From the NCBI RefSeq assembly GCF_008831285.2, contig NC_045142.1, positions 22,753,300-22,817,299 on the forward strand: 64,000 nucleotides of DNA, read 5' to 3'. Source of the DNA: Nymphaea colorata (lineage: Eukaryota; Streptophyta; Magnoliopsida; Nymphaeales; Nymphaeaceae). Shown here piece after piece: positions 44,801-55,135 of this stretch; position 1 is the stretch's first letter; each line of letters begins with the position of its first letter. Under the pieces are notes generated by a model. It ran no database searches. It was not told the origin of the DNA and worked only from the letters and a program-made list of their open reading frames with translations. Both the position numbers and the translations under genes were made by a program.

Positions 44801-47800
44801 ATCACTCCAAGGAGACCTTCTAACTTGTAAGCACTGGTTTAAGACAAGCTTCCACCGTTGAATGATAGCCCAAACTCATGGGTTTACACCGTGGGAGTGA
44901 ACCAACTTCTAAGGCTGAATCCTATCTCAAAACAATCCAACAAAGTTCCACAATTCACCAAAGGAAGTTCTCGTACTAGCCTTCTCAAGATTGGTTCAAT
45001 GTTGAACACCACACCCCTCCTAGTTGCCTAGTTGGAATGCAGTCCTCTCGTGGGCTGATCTGTCTTCTATTCCTCCTTTGTGTTCAAGGATGAATGCACC
45101 TTCGTTGGTGTGGGTGCCTTTTGTTGCAGACGACGTCTTGCGGATGGCGCAACGCGGGCTTCGTCGCGAATGGGGTCGCGTCTACAGGCGAGAGGGGGCG
45201 CCTGGCTGTGAGGAGTTGACAGGGGTAGGTTGTTGCTCGCCGATGAGTGCTTAGCCGCCAGTGTAAGGAAACAAGCTCGGTCTAGAGCTTGGGGAAAGTC
45301 CTAGCTACAGTTGTGATGAAGAGCTCGGTCTAGAGCCTGGAGTACACCTACGGTGTGGCTGGCTAGGGTAGGTTTAGTTCAAGTGGGCTTGGTATGGTTA
45401 GACTAGGTTAGATCACTTGGGTTTAGTTGTCTAGGTTTAGGTTTAGTAGATGCTTATCGGGTTTGGGTAGGCTATGTAATATCAAGTTGAATTTAGAGTA
45501 TAATCAGAATTATGATTAAGGTAGGCAATGGCTGAAGAGGTCCGACAGTGGGGTCTACCTTCCCCAAATGTAGGAAGGGAGACAAGAAAACTTCTTATAA
45601 TGATGGTGGTGGCTGGGTTAGATAAGGAAACACGTGTAGAAAGAAAGGGCAAAAGCGATGTGAACGGGATTGGGTTTAGGCCAAACAGCTGGCTGGGGTC
45701 AAAGCTTTCCTAAAATGTACGTTACCTACTCTAATGGATCCTCAATTTTTGGGCAAGGTGGCACTTGAGGAAGGGGTTGGGCAAGAAGATCTCTATCCCC
45801 AAATGAAGCAAATGGATGGCGCGAAAAGTGGTGCACCAAATGTGGAAAGGAATAGAGCTAGATCAGCTCGGATCCTTTTTCCTTGGGATGTTGTCACATG
45901 TCCCTAATGGATGGCTGGTGTTTCACACTGCCAATGGAGAAAACCACTTACCAAATGTGCAGAATTGGCAGCCGTTTGATCCAAATGTGCACCGGCGGCT
46001 AGGTTGAAGAAATCCTAGGCGAGCCTCTAACTAAACCGCATGTTTTTCCACTTTGCCCCTCCAACTGTAGCTACTCTTTTGTTGGTTCAAGGGTAGATTT
46101 TCCATCTGCCAATGCTGACCAAATGTTCACCGGAATAGTAGCAAAGGTTGCTGAAAAAGTGGCAGCATTCGCTGGAATTTCAGAATTCCGGCGAACACCG
46201 AACTTTACCTTGTTGGCACCAAATTGTGCCAAACTTTGACGTTTTCTTTCTTCTTCTTGGACGATTGTTCTTATGCTGATTTTACTTCTTCTTTTTTTGT
46301 CTTTTGCACTGATTTGAAGATGTTTTTCTTGTTGTTTCTGGTCTGAATATCAGGCACAAACTGTGGCTTGCACTTGAGATTTGAAAGAGTTTTTACCGGT
46401 AGATTTTCACCAAATCGATAGGTAGAGCACGATTACTCCAATGAGTCCTTGTGAATTGTAACTGATTTAAGGCAAGCTTCCCTCGTTGCATGATAGCCCA
46501 AACTCACAAGTTTACACCGTGGGAGTGAACCAACTTCTAAGGCCGAATCCTATTTCAAAACAATCCAACAAAGTTCCACAATTCACCAAAAGTAGTTCTC
46601 GTAGTAACCTTCTATTGATGGGTTCAATGTCGAACACCACACGGCTCCTAGTTGTCTAGTTGGAATGTAGTCCTCCCATGGGCTGATCTGGCTTCTATTC
46701 ATCCTTCGTATTCAAGGATGAATGCACCTTCGCTGGTGCGGGTGCCTTTTGTTGCAGACGACGTCTTGCAGATGGCGCGACACGGGCTTCGTTGCGAATG
46801 GGGTCGCGTCTGCAGGCGAGAGGGGACACCTGTCTGTGAGGAAGGCGCCAGGGGAAGGTTGCCGCTCGCGGATGAGTGCTTGGCCGCCGGTGTAAGGAAA
46901 CAAGCTCAGTTTAGAGCTTGGGGGAAGTCCTAGCTACAGTTGTGATGAAGAGCTCGGTCTAGACCCCAGACTGCACCTACGGTGTGGCTGGCTATGGTAG
47001 GTTTAGTTCAAGTGGGCTTGGTATGGTTAGACTAGGTTAGATCACTTGGGTTTAGTTGTCCAGGTTTAGGTTTAGTAGATGCTGATTGGGTTTAGGTAGA
47101 CTAGGTAATATCAAGTTGAACTTAGTGTATAATCAAAATTATGATTAGGGTAGGCAATGGCTAAGAGGTCGGACCGTGGGGGCTACCTTCTCCAAATGTA
47201 GGAAGGGAGGCAAGAAAACTTTCTAAAATGATGGTGGTGGCTGGGTTAGATAAGGCAACACGTGAGGAAGGAAAAGGCAAAAGCGATGTGAACGGGATTA
47301 GGTTTAGGCCAATCGGCTGACTGGGGACAAAGCTTTACTAAAATGTAGGTCACCTACTCTAATGGCTCCTCAATTGTAGGGTGAGGTGGCACTTGTGGTC
47401 CACCAAATGAAGGAGGGATTGGGCGAGAAGATCTCTCGCCCCAAATGAAGCAAATGGATGGCGCGGAAAGTGGTGCGCCAAATGTGGAAAGGAATCGAGC
47501 TAGATCAACTCGGATTCTTATTCCTTGGGATGTTGCCACGTGTCCCTGATGGATGGATGGTGTTTCACACGGTCAATGGGGAGAACCACTTACCAAGTGT
47601 GCAGAATTGGGAGCCGTTTGATCCAAATTTGCGCCGGCTTCTTAGGTTGAAGAAACCCTAGGCGAGCCTCCAACTAAACCGCACTTTTTCTCATTTTGCT
47701 CCTCCAACTGTAGTTGTTCTTTTGCTGGTTCAAGGGTAGATTTGCTATCTACCAATGTTGACCAAATGTTCACCGGAATAGTAGCAAAGGTTGCCAAAAA

Positions 47801-49964
47801 AGTGGCAGTGTTCGACACCGAACTTTACCGTTTTGGCTCTGAATTGCGCCAAACTTTGACGTTTTCTTTCTTCTTCTTGGACGATGGTTCTTGTGCTGAT
47901 TTTGCTTCTTTTTTGTCTCTTTTCCACTGATTTGAAGATGTTTCTCTTGTTGTTTCTGGCCTGAATATCAGGCCCAATCCGTGGCTTGGACTTGAGATTT
48001 GAAAGAGTTTTTGCCGGTAGATTTTCACCAAATCGATAGGGTAGAGCACGATCACTCCAAGGAGTCCTTGTGACTTGTAAGAACTGGTTTAAGGCAAACT
48101 TTTACTGTTGAATCATAGCTTAAATTCAGGGTTTACACCGTGGGAGTGAACCAACTTCTAAGGCCGAATCCTATTTCAAAACAATCCAACAAAGTTCCAC
48201 AATTCACCAAAAGTAGTTCTCATAGTAACCTTCTATTGATGGGTTCAATGTCGAACACCACACGGCTCCTAGTTGTCTAGTTGGAATGCAGTCCTCCCGT
48301 GGGCTGATCTGGCTTCTATTCATCCTTCGTATTCAAGGATGAATGCACCTTCGCTGGTGCGGGTGCCTTTTGTTGCAGACGACGTCTTGCAGATGGCGCG
48401 ACACGGGCTTCGTTGCGAATGGGGTCGCGTCTGCAGGCGAGAGGGGACACCTGGCTGTGAGGAAGGCGCCAGGGGAAGGTTGCCGCTCGCGGATGTGTGC
48501 TTCGCCGCCGGTGTAAGGAAACAAGCTCAGTCTAGAGCTTGGGGGAAGTCCTAGCTACAGTTGTGATGAAGAGCTCGGTCTAGACCCCGGACTACACCTA
48601 CGGTGTGGCTGGCTATGGTAGGTTTAGTTCAAGTGTTCTTGGTAAAGGTTAGACTATGTTAGATCACTTGGGTTTAGTTGTCTAGGTTTAGGTTTAGTAG
48701 ATGCTGATCGAGTTTTGGTAGGATAGGTAATATCAAGTTGAAGTTAGGGTGTAATCGAAATTAGGATTAGTGTATGCAATGGCTAAAGAGGTCGGACCGT
48801 GGGGGCTACCTTCCCCAAATGTAAGAAGGGAGGCTAGGAAACTTCCTAGAATGATGGTGGTGGCTGGGTTAGATAAGACAACACGTGAGGAAGGAAATGG
48901 CAAAAGCGATGTGAACGGGATTGGGTTTAGGACAAACGGCTGGCTGGGGTCAAAGCTTTCCTAAAATGTAGGTCACCTACTCTAATGGATCCTCAATTTT
49001 TGCTCGAGGTGGCACTTGTGGCCCACCAAATGAGGAAGGGATTGGGCGAGAAGATCTCTAGCTCCAAATAAAGCAAATAGATGGCGCGCAAAGTGGTGCG
49101 CCAAATGTGGAAAGGAATCGAGCTAGATCAGCTCGGATTCTTATTCCTTGGGATGTTGTCACGTATCCCTGATCGATGGCTGGTGTTTCACACGGTCAAG
49201 GGAGAGAACCACTTACCAAATGTGCAGAATTGGCAGCCGTTTGATCCTTGCACCGAAAACCCTAGGCGAGCCTCCAACTAAACCGCACGTTTTTCCACTT
49301 TGCCCCTCCAACTGTAGTTGTTTTTTTGCTGGTTCAAGGGTATGCTGACCAAATGTTCACCGGAATAGTTGCAGATGTTGCCGGAAAAGTGGCAGCGTTC
49401 GCCGGAATTTCAGAATTTCGACGGACACCGAACTTTACCGTTTTGGCTCCAAATTACGTCAAATTTTGACGTTTTCTTTCTTCTTCTTGGACGATGGTTC
49501 TTATGCTGATTTTGCTTCTTTTTTTTGTCTCTTTTGTACTGATTTGAAGATGTTTCTCTTGTTGTTTTCGGCGTTAATATCAGGCCCAAGCCGTGGCTTT
49601 GACTTGAGATTTGAAAGAGTTTTTGCCGGTAGATTTTTACCAAATCAATAGGGTAGAGCACAATCACTCCAAGAAGCCCTTCTAACTTGTAAGAACTGGT
49701 TTAAGGCAAACTTCCACCGTTGAATGATAGCCCAAACTCACGGATTTACACCGTGGGAGTGAACCAACTTCTAAGGCTGAATCCTATCTCAAAACAATCC
49801 AACAAAGTTCCACAATTCACCAAAGGAAGTTCTCGTACTAGCCTTCTCTTGATTGGTTCAATGTCGAACACCACACCCCTCCTAGTTGCCTAGTTGGAAT
49901 GCAGTCCTCCCATGAGCTGATCTGGTTTTTATTCCTCCTTCGTGTTCAAGGATGAATGCACCTT
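41869..49964. repeat. tandem array of five ~1.62-kb units
   Basis: Units start at GTGCGGGTGCCTTTTGTTGC or a variant: 41869, 43469, 45108, 46736 and 48357, ending near 49964. Lengths are about 1600, 1639, 1628, 1621 and 1608 bp. Each unit contains the same landmarks in the same order: AAACAAGCTCGGTCTAGAGC, then GTTGTCTAGGTTTAGGTTTA, TGGTGCGCCAAATGTGG, TGCTGACCAAATGTTCACCG, GTAGAGCACGATCACTCC and GTTCCACAATTCACCAAAGG. Differences are point changes and small indels. No transposase, RT or cellular domain is seen in any frame. Short open frames recur at equivalent places (63-67 codons at 42587, 44179, 45816, 47458 and 49081) but are not called as genes. Confidence 0.97.
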
Positions 49965-51391
49965 TGATAGCCGTGAGTTGATGTGGGGAAAAACGTGGGC
50001 TGTTGAAGTCGCAATACGCTGGTGAACACCTTGATCTTCTAGCCACCAATTCCGTTGGTTGAATGGTTGAGGAAGAAAACAAGAAACTAAGGAGCGGAAG
50101 AAGATTAATTGCCGGTTATGGAGAGACTTGCGTGAGGGAAGAAACCAGCCAAGGTCGGCACTTGAAGAAGGTGAAGGAGAGGAAGGGGGCACATGAGAGA
50201 GAGAGAGAGAGAGAGAAACTTGGCAAATGAAATTTAATTCTCTTGATTGCATACGAAAAACAAAGTACAAAAGGTTTAAATACTTTCCTAAGTGACTCGG
50301 TTCACAAATGGATCGAACCGGTTCACTTCTACTCATAGCAAATGACTCGAGATACAAACCATCTCGGTCCAATCAACATGAAATAAAATGCATAGGCAAA
50401 TGAACATATCAATTTGGGCGTAATGCCCCTAACCTATGAAATGAACCCTTGCGCTTGGTGAGCGCAAGGTGGGAGACTTGTCTGGGTTACTGCCCAGACT
50501 TCGGATTTCTCCTATCAAGGCTCGCCCTATGCTGCCTCTAAAGATTTGGATCTTGACCGACACTAGGGTGGACTAGGCCTAAATCGGAGGTAAGACTATC
50601 AATTTGGCCTTCTGAAGTTGGATCCATTCCGATGTGCTGGTCATCTGCCCATATAACCGGACCTAGGGCATTTGCATCTCCGCCCTCACCACTTGTGCAC
50701 TAAGTCCTGGTTTAGCCTGTTTAACTGCCATAGCGCCTTGTTCGACTTGGCTCTCAAGCCCTTCAGCCTTGGCTGGACTGCTCTGGCGACGCCCAAACAT
50801 TCTGCTCGATGGAGGACTAGGCGGACTCTATCAACTTCCATGATTTTTTGTAAATCTAGGGGCTGTGTGGAAAAAAAAACTAAAAGTATGTGTACTCCCT
50901 TTAAACTTTTTGTACTAAAAAACAGACTTTATTTTGCTTTCTTACTAAAAATATAAAACGAAAATTGATGATATGTATTAGTTACCATGGCGTAAATTGA
51001 ATAGACTACCTCCAACGGGCCTGCTATTGGCCTTCAATCGTTTATGGCTCCCTATTGTTGCTCTTCTCCGCCTCATTCTTCAAGAAGTTCTTTTAGCCCC
51101 AGTTCAAGTTGGGCTATTGGACTGGTGATCGATCGGTCATTAGTTTAAGTTTCGTGGTGCTAATCTTCTAAACTACAAATCCTGGTGGTGGCAGAACGTT
51201 TTTCCCTTTCCCTGATTTTGTGGAAACGAATTCTTTCAACGTGGAGTAGTTTTTATAGGGGATGCAACATTTTCAGAACTCCCATCAAGGGAGGAGTCAA
51301 TTTTCCCCGTGAACCACGTTTTCTGTGACAATAATCTCTCGCATTCCTTCGTCTTCAATTGATGACAGCTATTTCCGTTTTCTTTGTAGTG
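49965..51391. other. right flank of the array, transposon-like
   Basis: On the minus strand this stretch has a TATA-like TATTTAAA (50275-50282), then a CT-rich leader, then enters the array, so the array may lie downstream of an element promoter. A small minus-strand frame (50841-50686, 51 codons, MEVDRVRLVLHRAECLG...) looks helical but is unrecognised. TTTTCTTTGTAGTG near 51378-51391 resembles an inverted CACTA end. Confidence 0.4.
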
Positions 51392-51399
51392 TGGGAGTT

Positions 51400-53239
51400 T
51401 TTTTCTGTAATTCAGAGTGCGAGGACTGTATATGAATGAAAGAACAATGGCCCAAGATGTTGAGTTGGTTAAAGTCTTTCAAGGTGTGGAGCATAGCCTG
51501 AACAGGCTTCCTACCCGGCCAAATTCTCAGCATCTTGCGTTCATCTTCACTACCCATCAATCTACTCAAACAAATTCATGCACGGTCTGTTGTGAATCCA
51601 ATTCTGTGCGCAACCCATCTCATTTTCAACTCCATAATCCACGCCTATCTCTCACTGCTGCTCCCAAGCAAGCCTGTGGCTTCACACCCACCTGCTTCAA
51701 CCCAACAATTTCACTCTTCAATTCCTTCTCAAGGAGTGCTATCAATAATCCTCGGCATGGGAGGGGCTTCAAGTCCATGCCATGCCGTCTGTCTGTAGAT
51801 GGAGTGTCATTCTTATACTTTCCTCCAGAATGCTTTTGTGCATCTGTGTAGTGTTTGTGATCTAGCCCGAAAAAGTGTTTGATGAAATGCTGAAACGAAA
51901 TTTGGTGTCTTTTGACTGTATGGTTCATGCGTATGCTGAGTCTGAGGATATGGGTGCTGCTTTTAGGCTGTTTGAGCACACCCCTGAGCCTAATATTAGC
52001 ACGAGGACTGCAATGGTTGTGGGGTATGCTGCAACAGGTGATATGAATCAGCAAGGAAAATGTTTGATGAAATGCCTGAACGTGGTCTGGCATCCTGGAA
52101 TGCTTTGATTATGCCAAGTATGGGATATCTACTGAAGCTATTACCTTGTTCAGGCAAATGCAGGACTGTGGCATCAGGCCAAATGTGGTGACAATCACAA
52201 CGTTGCTGTGTGCATGTCCCAGAGTTGGAGGCCTGGACATAGGGAAGTGGATACATGTTTATTTGAACAAGCACGGGTTTCATTTGGACTTCCATTTGGG
52301 CTCTGCATTTGGTGGACATGTATGCTAAATGTGGTAGTGTTGTGTTGGCATTGCAAGTCTTCAAATCATTGAGGGAGAAAAGTCTCTATACATGGAATGC
52401 CATGATCAATGGTTTGGCAGTGCATGGCCATGTAGAGCAAGCGTTGGATGTGTTTAACCAGTTGCTGGACCATGGAACCATGAGACCAGATGAAGTTACA
52501 CTTGCAGGAGCCGTCACAGCTTGTAGTTGTGGAGGATTTGTCTATGGAGCATTGCGCATGCATAGCTGATCTTCTGGCTCAAGGAAACTGAGGAACTTAA
52601 TCAAGAATATGCAAACTGAGCCTGACATTGTTGTTTGGAACTTTGGAGGGCTTTGTTGGGTGGTTGCAGAGTGCATAAAAATGTGGAATTTGGAGAGAGA
52701 TTCGTAGCAAAAATGAACACCAGTAGCAGTAGCGACAATGTCCTTTTTCTTACATCTACGACTCTTATGGTAGATGGCAGGATGTGGAAGACGTGAGAAG
52801 AAAAATGAAGACAAGGGGATTAATAAGGAAGCAGGTTTTAGTCTAATCGATATTAACAATACTCTACATGAGTTCATTTCAGGTAACAAGCCTCTCCCTA
52901 GATGCGCAGACATATGTGCGAAACTAGAGGAGCTGACACTGAAGATGTCTGCAGAAGGATACTTAGCAGAGACAGGATTCGTCTTGTATGACATACATGA
53001 AGACGAGAGAGAGCAGGCTCTTGGCCATCAAGGTGAGGAGTTGGCTCTAACTTTAGGGCTTATAAGTACAGCCCCTCGTGTCACTCTTAGGACTGTGAAG
53101 AATCTTAGGGTGTGGTGATTGCCATTTATCAACAAAACTCATATCGAAGATTTGCACTCAAGAAATCATTGTTGGAACAGAAATAGATTCCACCATTTCA
53201 AAGATGGTTTATGTTCGTGTAAAGGTTACTGGTAATAAA
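51400..53239 (+). pseudogene. PPR protein, DYW class, broken
   Basis: Reading along the plus strand: NLLKQIHARS (about 51560), VFDEMLKRNLVSFDCMVHAY (51875), TRTAMVVGYAATGDMNQ, IRPNVVTITTLLCACPRVGG (52160), LVDMYAKCGSVVLALQVF (52306), LYTWNAMINGLAVHGHVEQA and RPDEVTLAGAVTACS. An E-domain-like LWRALLGGCRVHKNVE then KEAGFSLIDINNTLHEF follow. The C-terminal DYW deaminase region has GLISTAP, RTVKNLRV, then NRFHHFKDGLCSCKGYW and a stop at 53237-53239. Proteins of this class edit C to U in plastid or mitochondrial RNA. An extra A near 51883, several frame changes, and a 2-base loss at the zinc-binding motif near 53115 make it non-functional. In the deaminase HSE motif, His is replaced by Gln. Confidence 0.85.
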
Positions 53240-54579
53240 ACAAAAGTAAATGTTCATCTGTCAAGATTTTATTCTTGCTCTTGAATTTTCCTGATTTCGT
53301 TTTTATAGCTACATAGAAACGGTGACTGAAGGTTGTCAAACTTGACATTTCTTTGTATTGACAGCACGAGTAGGAGAAAAAAGCCCAGAAAAAGTTCTAA
53401 TGAGACAGAAAGTGGAGTAAAAGTTTGATTTCACACTCTCGGTGTATGCTCCATCCAAATGAACTTTTCACATGAGTTGAGTCAGTTGTCTACGTTTGAG
53501 TGCAGTACTGATGTTCGTTGTGTTTTTTCGAGTGAAAGAAATGCTAGTCACTCAATTAAGGTTAGACCCACGTGATGTGCTCACAGCCTCTTTGTATGAC
53601 TGGTTGCCATAGCTGCAGTTGGGAGATTCTGGGTTAGTAAGAACCTTCCTATGGATCATCATTGATCCCATAAAAGTAGTTGTATATTGTAAAGCCATCG
53701 TTTAAAGGTGCCTCAAGGAGCGGTCATAACCTTCGGACAGTCATCTTGGTCTCTGCTGGTGGAGGCGTAATCTTCTTGTTCTGCATAAAGATGGGCTCTC
53801 TCAGTGTAAAGCGAAGATGACTACGTATCTGGGGATCGTTTTGTTGATCTCCTCTTCATCAACATCATCATAGCCACCAATACACCCAAATAATCAGTGA
53901 AGCGTGTACACAAAAAGCAGCTCCAGAAGTTGATAAGCAACGAAGCGTGTGCACCAAAAGCATCTCCAGAAGTTGATAAGCAATGAAGCCTGTGCACCAA
54001 AAGCAGCTGCAGAAGTTCAATGGAAGTCTCTTCTGTCCTAATTTAAAGAGCTTGCTCATGTGAAGGGCCTATCTAGCACATCTATAGTCCTCTTAAGCAG
54101 AACTTGAAAAATGGTGCCCATTCATAACAGACCTCAAATTTTCCTCACTGACGTGATTTGTCAGGAATCTTGGTTATGCTTGAGAAACCAAATGGAATAA
54201 TCTATATTCTTTGGGAGCTTGTCGTACGAATACACCGACTACTAACATTAGCAAGGTAATTTTTGTGTATAGAATCATGTTTTGGAACTCCAAGACGAGC
54301 ATAACGAAGAATTAATGGTTATCTGATGCTTGGCTGCAAGTGAAGAACTTTGTGAATAATCTGGATTTCTCAATTTCATTATGTCTAAATAGGAAAAAAC
54401 GAGTATAGATAATTGGTTGAAATTATGAATTTCATTGAACCTTCGGGATTTCTTATTTTTTGCTGCATGGCCCTCTGGCTTGCGGTAGTGCATTTCTCTT
54501 GAATGTTAACCAGGATTGAAAATGTTTAGATTATAGGGCAGATTTCATTTAGATATAGACATTATATGCTGGTATATAT
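53240..54579. other. intergenic DNA with a short tandem repeat
   Basis: No gene is seen. The only structure is a 43-bp repeat at 53899-54022. Confidence 0.45.
53899..54022. repeat. 43-bp tandem repeat, 2.9 copies
   Basis: Units start GAAGCGTGTACACAAAAAGC (53899), GAAGCGTGTGCACCAAAAGC (53942) and GAAGCCTGTGCACCAAAAGC (53985). Confidence 0.95.
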
Positions 54580-54761
54580 TGTTAAGACGTGTTTATACTC
54601 AGTATTAGGCTTGAGAGGGCACTTGTGTAATAATGTTTCTTTTTAATGACTTTCTTGTAACTTATCCCTCTCCTCTAGTCTATATAAAGAGGAGTTAGGG
54701 ATTCTTTCGAGGTTAATCAAAGTTTAGCTCTCTCAAATTCATCATGGTATCAGAGCCAGGT
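54580..54761 (+). mobile_element. short LTR plus primer-binding site remnant
   Basis: A 165-bp LTR-like segment (54580-54744) starts TGTTAAGACG and ends TCATCA, with a TATA box CTATATAAAGAGG near 54680. TGGTATCAGAGCC follows at once (54745), matching the initiator tRNA-Met complement exactly. No second LTR or coding domain was found, so this is the 5' end of a truncated copia- or TRIM-type element. It lies about 140 bp beyond the DXS stop codon, on the opposite strand. Confidence 0.75.
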
Positions 54762-54901
54762 TTGTTGATACAAGTAGGCATGGACAAGTCAAAATCTTCC
54801 TTGAGAACTTACTTCCACTTCGCCCAAGGTTTGGTTACATGGCATACTATTGTTAGTTTACACTATGGCAAAGCAAAACAAACAACCCAGCTCCTTATCT
54901 C

Positions 54902-55091
54902 TCATGTCATGACTTCAAGAGCTTCCCTGGTTTTCCCTAGTACATTGTACACTGTGGCTGCAATGTGAGCTGGTGATAGTCCTGCTTCAGCCAACTGATA
55001 AGCTGGCGACCCGTGCTCAATATAACAATCTGGAAGAACCAATGGCCTCCACTGCACAGACAGAAGACTGTTGTTAGCTTTCCACTTTAAG

Positions 55092-55135
<44 letters not shown>

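Noticed and set aside
51417-51851. A 144-codon plus-strand frame at the start of the PPR pseudogene
   Set aside because: The PPR-like words (NLLKQIHARS, then FLQNAFVHLC) lie in other frames. This frame is an out-of-phase shadow.
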